DNA of 64,000 bases, from positions 248,001-312,000 of the forward strand of contig CAWFBW010000009.1 in assembly GCA_963814165.1 (NCBI GenBank). The letters run 5' to 3'. This document shows, one piece after another, positions 46,471 through 55,995 of the stretch (position 1 is the stretch's first letter; each line of letters starts with the position of its first letter). Source of the stretch: DASRAA01 sp963814165. GTDB taxonomy: Bacteria; Acidobacteriota; Terriglobia; Terriglobales; Acidobacteriaceae. The notes under the pieces are model-generated. The model saw only the letters and a list, made by a program, of their open reading frames with translations, did no database searches and was not told the DNA's origin. The position numbers and the translations under genes were made by a program.

Positions 46471-48686
46471 ATGTCGAATGAGCGCGATCCAAATGGGAAG
46501 TTACTAAAGGCCGCGATTCTGGCGGCGGGCAAGGACGCCAACACCGCAGCGGGCGAACCGCTGGTGCTGGCGAAACTGGGCGACCAGACGGTGCTGCAGT
46601 ACGTGGTGCAGAATGCGCTGCAGGTGGTCGCGCCGGGCGACATCTATGTTGGTGGTGGGTTACCGGCAGCAGGAGGTACGCGACCAGCTTGGCTCCAAGT
46701 TCCACTATGTGGAGCAGGAGACAGCCGCGCGGTACGGGTGACGCAGTCCGGCGGGTGTGCGAGCGATTCCGGAGTTCGATGGAAATCTGCTGATTCTTTA
46801 TGGCGATACTCCGTTGTTTCGTCCAGGCGTCGATCCTGGGACTGCTGAACCGGCATCGGCTGAAGCAGGCTCATCTGACCCTGCTGACGGCGGTTGTGGA
46901 TAAGCCCTTGCCGTACGGTCGCATCATTCGCGATGCCGGCGGGCAAATCATCGACATCATCGAGAACACGGAGGCGTCGGCCGAGGTGCGGACGATTCGA
47001 GAGATAAACGTTGGCGCTTATGTCGTAAACGCTAAGGTGATGGCTAATGCGCTGGAGAACTTGTCGCCATCGCCGGTGGACGGCGATTATCGCCTGACCG
47101 ACTGTGTGCACCAATTGATCCGCTCGGGACTGAAGGTGGAAAGCTACCAGCTCTACGACCAGGACGAGGTGCAGGGAATCAATTCAGACGCCGATTTTGA
47201 GCGCGCGGAATTCATCCTGCAGAAGCGGTTGTACCGGCCGCGGCGGCAGGAAGAGCAGAACCTCATTTCGTTCGGCACCGGCGGCTGGCGGGCGCTCATC
47301 GGCGAGGGATTTACGCTGCACAACGTGCGGCGGCTGTCGCAGGCGCTGGCCAACGAGATTACCCGGCAGTCGGTGGAGAAGAAAGGGGTCATCGTCGGGT
47401 ACGACCGGCGGTTCTTGTCGAAGCAGGCTGCAGAGGCGTCGGCGGAGGTATTCGCGGGGAACGATATCCCGTCGATTCTGCAGGCCGAGGATGCGCCGAC
47501 GCCGCTGATCACGTATGCGACTGCGGTCGCCGGGTCGGCATACGGACTGATGTTTACGGCGAGCCACAATCCTCCGGAGTGGAATGGGCTCAAGGTGTTC
47601 CACGGCGATGGTTCGCTTCTGCTGGACTACGAGACACGACAGATCGAGAACGAAGCGAACGCGCTGACGCAGGCGGACGTCATCAAACTGGAACTTGATT
47701 TGGCCTTGGAGGCGGGGATCGTCGAGAAGCGCGATTACACCAACGAATATGTGGACGCTGTCGAGAAGCTGATCGACCTCAACAAGATTCGCGAGGCGGG
47801 GTTGAAGGTCATTGTCGACCCTATGTACGGTGTGGGGCAGCTCACGCTGGGCACGGTGCTCACTGAGGCGCGCTGCCGGGTGACGTTCATTCATGAGCGG
47901 CATAACCCGCTGTTCGGAGGGAGGTCGCCGGCACCGAACGAGGACGCGCTGCGACTGCTGAGCTCCGAGATGCAGGAAGGGAATTACGACCTCGGGCTGG
48001 CGATGGACGGCGATGCCGACCGGGTGGCCCTGCTGGATGAGCGTGGGCGCTACATCTCGATCAACGATGTGCTGCTGCTGCTGTACTGGTACTTGCACGA
48101 GGTCCGCGGCGAGCGCGGCGGGGTAGTGCGCAACCTTTCAACCTCGCACCTGCTGGACCGGCTGGCGAAGAAGTTGGGCGAGCAGTGCTACGAGACTCCG
48201 GTGGGCTTCAAGCACATCGTTTCGACGATGGTGGGGCACAACGCGGTGCTGGGGGGCGAGACCTCGGGAGGACTGACGATTCGCGGGCACATTTTTGGGA
48301 AAGACGGCATCTTCGCTTGCGCGCTGGTTGTGGAGATGCTGGCCAAGACCGGGCAGAAAGTATCGCAATTGCTGGAGCGAGTGTATGGTCTAACCGGCCG
48401 CTTGTACTACGTTGAAGAGAGCCTGCCGGCCACCCCCGAGATGCGCATTGCAGTTCCGAAGCGAATGAAAGACGCGCCCAGCAGCCACATCGGACAGTAC
48501 AAAGTGGTGAACATCTCGCACATGGACGGCACTAAGCTGTTGCTGGAGAACGACAACTGGGCGCTGCTGCGGTTCTCGGGAACTGAGCCGGTGTTGCGAC
48601 TGACCGTGGAAGCCGACACGTCGGAGAAGGCGAAAGAGTTGTTGAAGTGGTTGCGCCAATTCGTTACGGCGGAAAACGTTAAGTGA
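46471..48686 (+). CDS. Fused nucleotidyltransferase and phosphohexomutase (frameshifted in the N-terminal third)
   Basis: With about four frame changes between 46640 and 46830 the gene reads as roughly 738 residues. The N-terminal part resembles sugar-1-phosphate nucleotidyltransferases (AAILAAGKDANTA, LAKLGDQTVLQYVVQNAL, VVGYRQQEVRDQL, NLLILYGDTPLF, GRIIRDAGGQIIDIIE) but lacks the usual GxGTR loop. The C-terminal part (intact) is an alpha-D-phosphohexomutase: ISFGTGGWRALIGEG, FTASHNPPEWNG (phosphoserine), AMDGDADRVALLDERG (Mg), GGETSGGLTIRGH (sugar) and LLRFSGTEPVLRLTVEA (phosphate). Such a fusion could interconvert hexose phosphates and activate the 1-phosphate. It sits between a transporter and a phosphorylase. 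Confidence 0.78.
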
Positions 48687-48756
48687 GACTGGCCGCGGTG
48701 CGGCTGCTCACGCCAGCCGAACGGCGAAAAGCAAAGAGCGGAAAGCGGAGGGTCGT

Positions 48757-51153
48757 TTGCGATACGGCTATTTTGATGATGCAAACCGGGAGTACGTGAT
48801 CGATAGGGTGGATGTGCCGGTCTCCTGGACGAACTATTTGGGCGTACGCGATATGTGCACGGTGATCTCGCACAACGCGGGCGGATATTCGTTTTACAGG
48901 AATGCCGAGCACCAGCGTATAACGCGATTCCGGCAGAATGGTGTGCCTCTCGACCGCCCGGGCCACTACGTTTACCTGCGCGACGACGAGACGGGAGAGT
49001 ACTGGTCGATCTCGTGGCAGCCGGTGGGGAAAGACCTGAAAACCGCGAAATATGAATGCCGCCATGGGTTGTCGTACTCAAAATTTTCGTGCGAATACGG
49101 TGGCATCAAGGCCGAGCAGAAGGTGTTCATCCCCATCGAGGATGACGTCGAGCTGTGGGATGTGCGGATCAAGAACACCGGCGACAGGCCGCGCAGACTG
49201 AGTGTGTTCTCCTATGTCGAGTTTTCCTTCCATCACATCGAGATCGACAACCAGAACCTGCAGATGAGCCTGTACGCGGCAGGATCGAGCTACGCCGACG
49301 GCGTCATTGAGTACGATTTCTTCTACGAGCCCTGGACATTTCACTACATGACTGCCAGCTTTGTAGCCGACAGCTACGACTGCCTGCGCGACAAGTTCCT
49401 GGGCAGTTACCGCATGGAGACAAACCCGCTAGCGGTGGAACGGGGCCGATGTTACGGCTCGTCCGAGCTGGGTGGAAACCACTGCGGCGCGCTGCACAAG
49501 CGGCTGGCGATTTCACCAGGGGAAGAAACACGGGTGGTCTTCATGCTGGGCGTGGGCAACCGCGCCGTCGGGAAGAATATCAGGACCAAGTACTCCGACA
49601 CGGCTACCGTGGATGCGGAGTTCGAGGCTCTGCGACAGTATTGGTCGAAAAAACTGGCCGTCTTCCAGTGCAAGACGCCGAACGAAGGCTTGGACACGAT
49701 GACCAACATCTGGACGCCCTACCAGGCGGAGACGTGCGTGGTGTGGTCGCGTTTCGCGTCGTTCATAGAAGTCGGCGGGCGCACCGGGCTGGGATATCGC
49801 GATACGTCGCAGGACGTGATGAGTGTCGTGCACACGAATCCCGCAAAATGTCGACAGCGCATCATCGAACTGCTGAAGGGGCAGGTCAGCGCGGGCTATG
49901 GGCTGCACCTGTTCGATCCTGATTGGTTCGATCCCGAGAAACAGAAGAAGCCGGAGTTCAAGTCACCGACGATTGCGCACGCTCCCGACCGCAAGCAGAT
50001 GATCCACGGACTGGAACACACCTGCTCGGACGACGCGCTGTGGCAGGTGGTGACCATCTGCGAGTACGTGAAGGAAACCGGCGAACTGGGGCTGTTCGAT
50101 GAAGTCGTGCCGTTTGCCGACGAGGGCGAGGCCACCGTGTACGAACACCTGAAGCGCGCATTGGATTTCTCGGCTGAGCAAGTCGGCGCGACCGGTATCT
50201 GCAAAGGCTTGCGCGCGGACTGGAACGATTGCCTGAACCTCGGCGGCGGCGAAAGCGCCATGGTGTCGTTCATGCACCATTGGGCGTTGCGGGCGTTCGT
50301 GGAAGCAGCGGAGCATCTCGGTCGCACCAGCGATGTTGCGAAGTACTCCGCGATGGCGGACAAGGTGAAAGCAGCCTGCGAGCGGGAACTGTGGGATGGC
50401 GAGTGGTATCTGCGCGGCATCACCGCAAAAGGGCTGAAGGTCGGTAGCCACGAAAACGAAGAGGGCAAGGTCTTCATTGAGAGCAACACCTGGGCGGTCG
50501 TGTCGGATGCAGCGTCGCCAGAGCGGGGCCGGACGGCGATGGATGCGGTGGACAGGTATTTATATTCGCCGTATGGGATTCACCTTCTGTGGCCGGCGTT
50601 CTCCAAGCCGAATGACGACATCGGCTTCGTTGGACGCGTGTACAAGGGCATCAAGGAAAATGCCGCGATCTTCAGCCATCCCAATCCTTGGGCGGTGATT
50701 GCCGAGTGCAAGTTGGGGCGGGGAGGAAGGGCGATGAAGTTTTACGACTCGCTGCTGCCCTTCAACCAGAACGACAAAATCGAAGTCCGCGAAGCCGAAC
50801 CGTATTCGTATTGCCAGTTTGTCATGGGCAAAGACCACACGGCGTTCGGGCGGGCGCGGCATCCGTGGCTGACCGGCAGCGGCGGGTGGAACTACACAGC
50901 GGTCACGCGCTGGATTCTTGGTGTTCGGCTGACATTCGACGGCCTGTTAATCGACCCTTGCGTGCCGAAGGACTGGAGAAACTTTGAGGTCACGCGGCAG
51001 TGGCGCGGGGCGACTTACGAAATCACGGTTGACAACCCCGATGGCGTTGAAAACGGTGTGAAGTCCGTGGCGATGAACGGAAGGCCAGCGACGATGCCAA
51101 TTCCGGCTCAAGCGCCGGGAACGGTGAATAAAGTTCTGGTCAGAATGGGTTAA
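48757..51153 (+). CDS. GH94 glycoside phosphorylase (chitobiose/cellobiose phosphorylase type)
   Basis: This 798-residue enzyme opens with MRYGYFDDANREYVIDRVDV, the form seen at the start of N,N'-diacetylchitobiose phosphorylases. It has the GH94 order of N-terminal beta-sandwich and (alpha/alpha)6 barrel. GLRADWNDCLNLGGGESAM carries the catalytic Asp in WND (residue 491 here), and VGGRTGLGYRDTSQDVMSVV and DKIEVREAEPYSYCQFVMGK are also present. Start is TTG with GGAGGG upstream; no ATG fits. GH94 enzymes cleave a beta-linked disaccharide with phosphate, giving a sugar 1-phosphate and a free sugar. The mutase upstream could channel that product. No signal peptide, so cytoplasmic. Confidence 0.92.
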   Translation: MRYGYFDDANREYVIDRVDVPVSWTNYLGVRDMCTVISHNAGGYSFYRNAEHQRITRFRQNGVPLDRPGHYVYLRDDETGEYWSISWQPVGKDLKTAKYECRHGLSYSKFSCEYGGIKAEQKVFIPIEDDVELWDVRIKNTGDRPRRLSVFSYVEFSFHHIEIDNQNLQMSLYAAGSSYADGVIEYDFFYEPWTFHYMTASFVADSYDCLRDKFLGSYRMETNPLAVERGRCYGSSELGGNHCGALHKRLAISPGEETRVVFMLGVGNRAVGKNIRTKYSDTATVDAEFEALRQYWSKKLAVFQCKTPNEGLDTMTNIWTPYQAETCVVWSRFASFIEVGGRTGLGYRDTSQDVMSVVHTNPAKCRQRIIELLKGQVSAGYGLHLFDPDWFDPEKQKKPEFKSPTIAHAPDRKQMIHGLEHTCSDDALWQVVTICEYVKETGELGLFDEVVPFADEGEATVYEHLKRALDFSAEQVGATGICKGLRADWNDCLNLGGGESAMVSFMHHWALRAFVEAAEHLGRTSDVAKYSAMADKVKAACERELWDGEWYLRGITAKGLKVGSHENEEGKVFIESNTWAVVSDAASPERGRTAMDAVDRYLYSPYGIHLLWPAFSKPNDDIGFVGRVYKGIKENAAIFSHPNPWAVIAECKLGRGGRAMKFYDSLLPFNQNDKIEVREAEPYSYCQFVMGKDHTAFGRARHPWLTGSGGWNYTAVTRWILGVRLTFDGLLIDPCVPKDWRNFEVTRQWRGATYEITVDNPDGVENGVKSVAMNGRPATMPIPAQAPGTVNKVLVRMG

Positions 51154-51230
51154 GGCCCGCGCCTATTAACTCTCATTTGCTGCGTGATTGGCTTTGCCTG
51201 CGCTACACTGGCTTGGACATTATCATCCCC

Positions 51231-52085
51231 ATGAAATCCGTCGCGATTATCTCCAAGCCGTGGAAGCAGGAGCTGGCGGGCATTTTGCCCGATCTGCTGG
51301 GCTGGTTTCACGAGCGCAATTACACCATCTACATGGATGAAGAAACAGCGCGCTACACCAACGGTGAGAAGGTGGTACCGCGCGCGGCAATCGGAACCAA
51401 ACATTCGGACTTCGTCCTGGTTTTGGGCGGCGACGGCACCCTTCTGTCCGCAGCTCGCGCTGTAGCGCATGAGGGCGTACCGATCCTCGCTGTCAACCTC
51501 GGCTCGTTGGGGTTTCTTACCGAAATTCCGCTCAACGAGCTGTATCCCGCGTTGGAATCGGTGGACCGGGGTGAGTGCCCAGTGGAACTGAGGTCGGTGC
51601 TCGATTGCCGACTGATTCGCGGCGGTGAATGCATTTCGCGGCACTTCGCCCTCAACGATGTGGTGGTCAACAAGAGCGCCATCTCCCGGCTGGTGGAGTT
51701 CGACCTCTTCATCGACGGCAACTTCGTGTTTCTCTACAAGGCTGACGGGGTCATCATTGCTACTCCGACCGGCTCGACCGCGTACTCGCTGGCTGCGGGG
51801 GGGCCAGTTCTGATGCCGTCGGTAGATGCGTGGGTAGTCACGCCCGTGTGTCCTCATTCCCTCACACACCGTCCGCTGGTGGTGACCCAGAACTCGAAAA
51901 TCGAATTGAAGGTGGAGACGGGTGAAGAACAGGCCTTCCTCAGTATTGACGGTCAAGTAGGCGTGCCAGTCCAGCAGGGAGACCAGGTGCTGTGCCAGCG
52001 TGCAGAGCATCGGGTGAAGCTGCTTCGTGTGCGCCGCACGTTCTTCGAGGTGCTGCACAACAAGTTGAAATGGGGACAGCGGTAA
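51231..52085 (+). CDS. nadK: NAD kinase
   Basis: This 284-residue enzyme phosphorylates NAD to NADP using ATP. Motifs: VLGGDGTLLSAARAV (ATP/NAD site, about 60-75), VNLGSLGFLTE, ALNDVVVNKSAISRLVEFDL and KADGVIIATPTGSTAYSLAAGG (second conserved region). It has the expected length. The ATG at 51231 is used rather than an in-frame start at 51177, as only the former fits the family. No strong ribosome-binding site is seen. Its placement after the sugar-salvage genes may be incidental. Confidence 0.95.
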   Translation: MKSVAIISKPWKQELAGILPDLLGWFHERNYTIYMDEETARYTNGEKVVPRAAIGTKHSDFVLVLGGDGTLLSAARAVAHEGVPILAVNLGSLGFLTEIPLNELYPALESVDRGECPVELRSVLDCRLIRGGECISRHFALNDVVVNKSAISRLVEFDLFIDGNFVFLYKADGVIIATPTGSTAYSLAAGGPVLMPSVDAWVVTPVCPHSLTHRPLVVTQNSKIELKVETGEEQAFLSIDGQVGVPVQQGDQVLCQRAEHRVKLLRVRRTFFEVLHNKLKWGQR

Positions 52086-52098
52086 CAACAAAGAGCAG

Positions 52099-52120
52099 GG
52101 CGCGGCTGCCAGGCCGCGCC
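52099..52120. terminator. Hairpin between convergent nadK and a small minus gene
   Basis: A perfect 8-bp stem (GGCGCGGC / GCCGCGCC) with a 6-base loop. On the minus side it is followed by a T-rich run (TGCTCTTTGTTGTT); on the plus side there is no T-tract, so it serves the minus gene better. Confidence 0.55.
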
Positions 52121-52127
52121 GGTGGGA

Positions 52128-52301
52128 TTAGTCAGTTACGGGTTTCGAGTTGTCAGCCAGCCAGAAGCGGGCCTCAACTTCGCACTTCTTGGAACAGAAC
52201 GTTTGCGTTTCGCGCGCCCTGCTTGTGCTTCGAAGATATTGGGAATAGCACCAGAGGCAGACCGCAGTCGAGGTTGCAGCATCGTACTGATTGGGTTGCA
52301 T
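52128..52301 (-). CDS. Small zinc-ribbon protein, 57 residues
   Basis: This short protein has CLWC and, 21 residues on, CSKKC, a four-Cys zinc-ribbon-like pattern followed by EVEARFWLADN. The ATG at 52301 has GGAG about seven bases upstream. It is convergent with nadK and 78 bases beyond the lysA stop. It resembles small DUF-type zinc-ribbon proteins of unknown function. An open frame extends upstream to 52352 with no better start. Confidence 0.6.
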   Translation of the reverse strand: MQPNQYDAATSTAVCLWCYSQYLRSTSRARETQTFCSKKCEVEARFWLADNSKPVTD

Positions 52302-52378
52302 TGGGGGTCTCCAATGGCTAGCGAGGATAGGCCATGTGAGCGGCAAACGCAATCAGCAAATTGACAGGTAATCAGGAA

Positions 52379-53722
52379 CTAACTACCACTGTTGGTGTAG
52401 GGCCGCGAAACTCGCTCGGCTGCCAAAAGGTCGTGAATGGTCTCGCGTTTGCGAATGAGGCGGTGTCGGGTGCCGTCAACCAGCACCTCAGCGGCGCGTG
52501 GACGAGTGTTGTAATTCGAGGCCAGCGACATGCCATAGGCACCGGCATCAAGAATGGCGAGCAGGTCGCCCTCCTCGACCGGGGCCATTTCGCGATTGCG
52601 GGCGAAGAAGTCTGCGGTTTCACACACCGGGCCGACGACATCGACCTTGCTGAACACGTCGTTCTTCGCGTCGAGGCTCACTGGTGCGATCTCGTGGTGG
52701 GCACCGTACAGAGACGGTCGCATCAGGTCGTTCATGGCGGCATCCACAATCACGAACTGCTTTCCGTCGTTTCGTTTGCGGAAGGTCACGCGAGTTAGTA
52801 AGACCCCGGCAGGGCCTATGATAGAGCGACCTGGTTCAAGTAATACATGAACTCCAAGGCGCTGCAGTGGGCCAATTACGGCCGCTGCGTAAGCCTTAAC
52901 CCTGGCGGGGAGATTTCGCTTTGGATTCTTGGCGTAGGAGATCCCCAATCCGCCTCCCGCGTCCACAAACTGAATGTCATGTCCCTCATGGCGGAGGCTG
53001 CGCACCAACGATGCCACGCGCTGCATGGCTTCACGGAAGGGAGTTACGTCGGTAATCTGCGACCCGATATGAACGCTGACTCCGACGGCTTTCAGGTGGC
53101 GCGACCCAGCGCCCTGGTGATAGAGTTCAGTGGCCTCGCGCATAGGCACGCCGAACTTGTGTTCGTGCAAACCGGTGGAAATGTAGGGATGGGTGCCGGC
53201 ATCCACGTCGGGGTTCACGCGCACCGCGAAGCGCGCATTCTTTCGAAGGTGAGTGGCACGGGCGCTCAGCAAGCGCAATTCGCTGGGGCTCTCAACATTG
53301 AAGAGCAGAATTCCCTTACTCAGCGCGAGGTCAAACTCTTCGGCGAGCTTGCCTACGCCTGAGAACACAACCTTTCCCGCTGATTTACGGCTGGCTTGAA
53401 GAACGCGCTGAAGTTCTCCGCCGGAGACGATGTCGAAGCCGGCACCGAGCGAAGCCAAAAGCCGAAGAATCGAGAGGTTGGAATTGGCTTTAACGGAGTA
53501 GCAAATGGTGTGTTCGCAGCCTGCAAAGGCGTCCTCAAACTGCTGGTACCGCTGCCGAATCGTGCTGGCGGAGTAAATGTAGAGCGGCGTTCCGTAGCGT
53601 TCGGCCAGGTGACGCAACGGTAACTCGTCGGCCATAAGTTCGCGACGGGAAGATTTTTCCGCGTCCGCTTGTCGGCGATAGGTGAATGCAGGTGGGCGTT
53701 CCTGCGGACGAGAGTCTTTCAC
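52379..53722 (-). CDS. lysA: Diaminopimelate decarboxylase
   Basis: This is a 447-residue PLP-dependent decarboxylase, the last step of lysine biosynthesis (meso-diaminopimelate to L-lysine). CYSVKANSN (about 74-82) holds the PLP Lys, HIGSQITD the phosphate-binding region, VDAGGGLGISY and EPGRSIIGPAG the substrate/PLP loops, VGPVCETADFFARNR the active-site Cys at the dimer interface, and GAYGMSLASNYNTRPR the C-terminal motif. The GTG at 53722 overlaps the stop of the phosphatase gene (GTGA), implying coupling; an ATG at 53635 would give a more usual length of about 418 residues. Confidence 0.94.
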   Translation of the reverse strand: MKDSRPQERPPAFTYRRQADAEKSSRRELMADELPLRHLAERYGTPLYIYSASTIRQRYQQFEDAFAGCEHTICYSVKANSNLSILRLLASLGAGFDIVSGGELQRVLQASRKSAGKVVFSGVGKLAEEFDLALSKGILLFNVESPSELRLLSARATHLRKNARFAVRVNPDVDAGTHPYISTGLHEHKFGVPMREATELYHQGAGSRHLKAVGVSVHIGSQITDVTPFREAMQRVASLVRSLRHEGHDIQFVDAGGGLGISYAKNPKRNLPARVKAYAAAVIGPLQRLGVHVLLEPGRSIIGPAGVLLTRVTFRKRNDGKQFVIVDAAMNDLMRPSLYGAHHEIAPVSLDAKNDVFSKVDVVGPVCETADFFARNREMAPVEEGDLLAILDAGAYGMSLASNYNTRPRAAEVLVDGTRHRLIRKRETIHDLLAAERVSRPYTNSGS

Positions 53723-55485
53723 TTTTGGGCCGGAGTTCCTTTCACTTTGAGCACCACGATAGTCAGGTCGTCGAAGGCGTCCACGTCCTTGGCATGATCG
53801 TTCACCGCGGAAAAAATGGCTTGAGCGATCTCGTCGGCGCTGCGATGGGCGTTCTTGATGGCGACTTTCTCCAAGCGTCCACGGCCGAACATGTTCCCTT
53901 TGGAACTGGTGGCGTCAGTGATTCCGTCGGTCAGGAATAGGAAAACGTCGCCAGGTTTGCAGCGCAGACTGCGTTCCTCGTACTCGGCGCTAGAGAAGAG
54001 CCCCAGGGGAATTCCAGCGACGGGGATTTCGTCGACGCGGCCACCGCTGATGCGCAAGGGTGCAGGCAGGCCCGAATTCGCGACCTGTAGCTTGCGATCG
54101 CTGTCGTGCCAGACCGCATAGGTCATGGAGACGTACTGCGCCTCAATGGGGCGTTCAGCTAGCGAAAGGTTCACGGCCTCGAGCATCTGGGCGGCTGAAG
54201 GCTCATCGATGGCGTGCGAACTGATGGTGCCGCTTACCAGTCCGGCATAGATTGCGGCGGGTGCGCCCTTTCCGCTAACATCGCCGACGGCAATGCCGAT
54301 GACGCCTCGGCCGCTGTACTTCAGGAAATCGTAGAGGTCACCGCCGATTTGGCGCGCTGGCGAAAAGCGCGCGGCCACTTCAGCGTTCTTCAGCGAGGGG
54401 CGCTTCTGAGGCAGCAGGCGGAACTGCAACTCTCGGGCCAGCTCAAAGTCGTGTTCGAGCCGCTTTTCCTGACGGGCGATGCGTTCATAGAGAGTGGCAT
54501 TTTCGATAGCAATTGCCACTTGGGCTGCCATCGTCGTCATGATGCGCACGTGCTGATCGTCGAAATATCCGCGGCGGGTGTGCTCGATATCGAGCACGCC
54601 GATGACCTTGTCTTTGTAAATAAGCGGAATGCAAAGCTCCGAGCGCGTTTCGGGATTGGCCATAATGTAGCGCGGGTCCTTGGAGACATCTGGAACCAGC
54701 ACTGCCTGACCGCTCTGCGCCGCAGCACCCACGAGTCCAACCCCCATGGGAATCTCGCGCTTCAGGTGCACGCTTTCCTTGAAGCGCAACGAGAAACGAT
54801 GCTGCAGAAGTTGTCCCGTCGGGTCCAGCAGCAGGATGGAAAACATCTCGTAGTCGATGATGCGGGTCACCAGGTCGGCAACGCGCTTGAGCAACTGATC
54901 GACGTTGAGGATGGAAGTGAGTTCGCGGCTGATTTCCGTGAGCAGCGTAAGCTGGCGCGCTTGGCGCGAGACGCGCGTATAGAGGCGGGCGTTCTCGATG
55001 CCGGCGGAGATTCTCGAAGCGAACAGGGTGAGCAGCCGCTTGTGCTCTTCATTGAAGGCGCCGGGTTGATCGGCTTCGACATCGAGGACACCAATGACTT
55101 TATTTTTGGCGATGAGCGGCACCGCCAGCTCGGAGTGCACTCCCGGCGTGAAATTGATGACGTTCTGCTCGGTGGACAGGTCGTTCACCAGGACCGCCTC
55201 GCGACGTTGCACGGCCTGTCCGGTGACGCCCTGACCGACCTTGATGACGATGCGTTCGGCAACCTCCGGCGGGTGCCCGACCTGAAAGCGTACGCGCAAC
55301 TCTTGCGTCTTTTCGTTGAGCAGAAGGATGGCGAAGATTTCGTAGTCAATGATGCGTTTCAGCATCTCCGCTACGCGCTGTAACAGTGTGTTGAGGTCCA
55401 GGGTAGTATTCACAGCATCGGCAACTTCCAGCAGGTAGCTGTCGATGTGCGGCGAAGTCGGCGTTGTGGTGCTGGTTGTCATCAC
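53719..55485 (-). CDS. GAF-GAF-SpoIIE (PP2C-type) serine phosphatase
   Basis: This 588-residue signalling protein has GAF 1 (about 20-165, with DLNTLLQRVAEMLKRIIDYE and HSELAVPLIAKNKVIGVLDV), GAF 2 (about 185-335, same pattern repeated), a coiled segment (about 340-365, RLEHDFELARELQFRLLP) and a SpoIIE/RsbU phosphatase (about 370-585). The phosphatase has GGDLYDFLKY, GVAVGDVSGKGAPAA (metal Asp) and DVFLFLTDGITDATSSKG. No membrane helices. The family dephosphorylates anti-sigma antagonists or related targets in response to ligands bound by GAF. It is the first gene before lysA. Confidence 0.92.
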   Translation of the reverse strand: MMTTSTTTPTSPHIDSYLLEVADAVNTTLDLNTLLQRVAEMLKRIIDYEIFAILLLNEKTQELRVRFQVGHPPEVAERIVIKVGQGVTGQAVQRREAVLVNDLSTEQNVINFTPGVHSELAVPLIAKNKVIGVLDVEADQPGAFNEEHKRLLTLFASRISAGIENARLYTRVSRQARQLTLLTEISRELTSILNVDQLLKRVADLVTRIIDYEMFSILLLDPTGQLLQHRFSLRFKESVHLKREIPMGVGLVGAAAQSGQAVLVPDVSKDPRYIMANPETRSELCIPLIYKDKVIGVLDIEHTRRGYFDDQHVRIMTTMAAQVAIAIENATLYERIARQEKRLEHDFELARELQFRLLPQKRPSLKNAEVAARFSPARQIGGDLYDFLKYSGRGVIGIAVGDVSGKGAPAAIYAGLVSGTISSHAIDEPSAAQMLEAVNLSLAERPIEAQYVSMTYAVWHDSDRKLQVANSGLPAPLRISGGRVDEIPVAGIPLGLFSSAEYEERSLRCKPGDVFLFLTDGITDATSSKGNMFGRGRLEKVAIKNAHRSADEIAQAIFSAVNDHAKDVDAFDDLTIVVLKVKGTPAQK

Positions 55486-55630
55486 CCCGGAAACCCAGTT
55501 CCAATGATAGCAGTGGGATGTGTGGATGTTGCGGAAAGCCGCATCTTAGGCAGGTTCCAGAGCGATTAGCGCGCGCGGTTGCAGAGGCGCGAGTCAATCA
55601 CTAGAATCCGAGTCTGCGGAGGTATGACGC

Positions 55631-55984
55631 ATGCACTCGCCCGAATTCAGACAGATTGTGGATGAGGCAAGAGCGCAAATCCAAGAGATCCGTCCGGCCG
55701 ACCTCAAGCGAATGCAGGACTCGGGGGACGACTTCATCCTGATCGATGTGCGGGAGGCAGATGAGCAGGCGAAGGGAATCATTCCCGGCGCAGTGACGTT
55801 ACCGCGCGGTATCCTGGAGCGCGACATTGACAAGGTGAGCACTGACAAGGACCGCAAGATTGTGTTGTATTGTGGCGGCGGATTCCGCTCAGCACTCGCC
55901 GCGGTGAACCTTAAGAAGATGGGCTACAAGAACGTGATTTCAATGGACGGTGGATGGAGGGGATGGCTGGAATTACCAAAGTAA
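55631..55984 (+). CDS. Rhodanese-like sulfurtransferase
   Basis: This 117-residue single rhodanese domain has DDFILIDVREADEQAKGIIP (the CH2A region), GAVTLPRGILERDI, and the active loop VLYCGGGFRSALAA with catalytic Cys. It has GGAGG about nine bases upstream. It carries sulfur or acts as a persulfide carrier in the cytoplasm. The next gene starts 11 bases after its stop. Confidence 0.92.
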   Translation: MHSPEFRQIVDEARAQIQEIRPADLKRMQDSGDDFILIDVREADEQAKGIIPGAVTLPRGILERDIDKVSTDKDRKIVLYCGGGFRSALAAVNLKKMGYKNVISMDGGWRGWLELPK

Positions 55985-55995
55985 GCGAGGCAATC

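Noticed and set aside
54214..55383. 389-codon plus frame opposite the GAF-GAF-SpoIIE gene
   Set aside because: Antisense shadow; the minus frame has full domain motifs.
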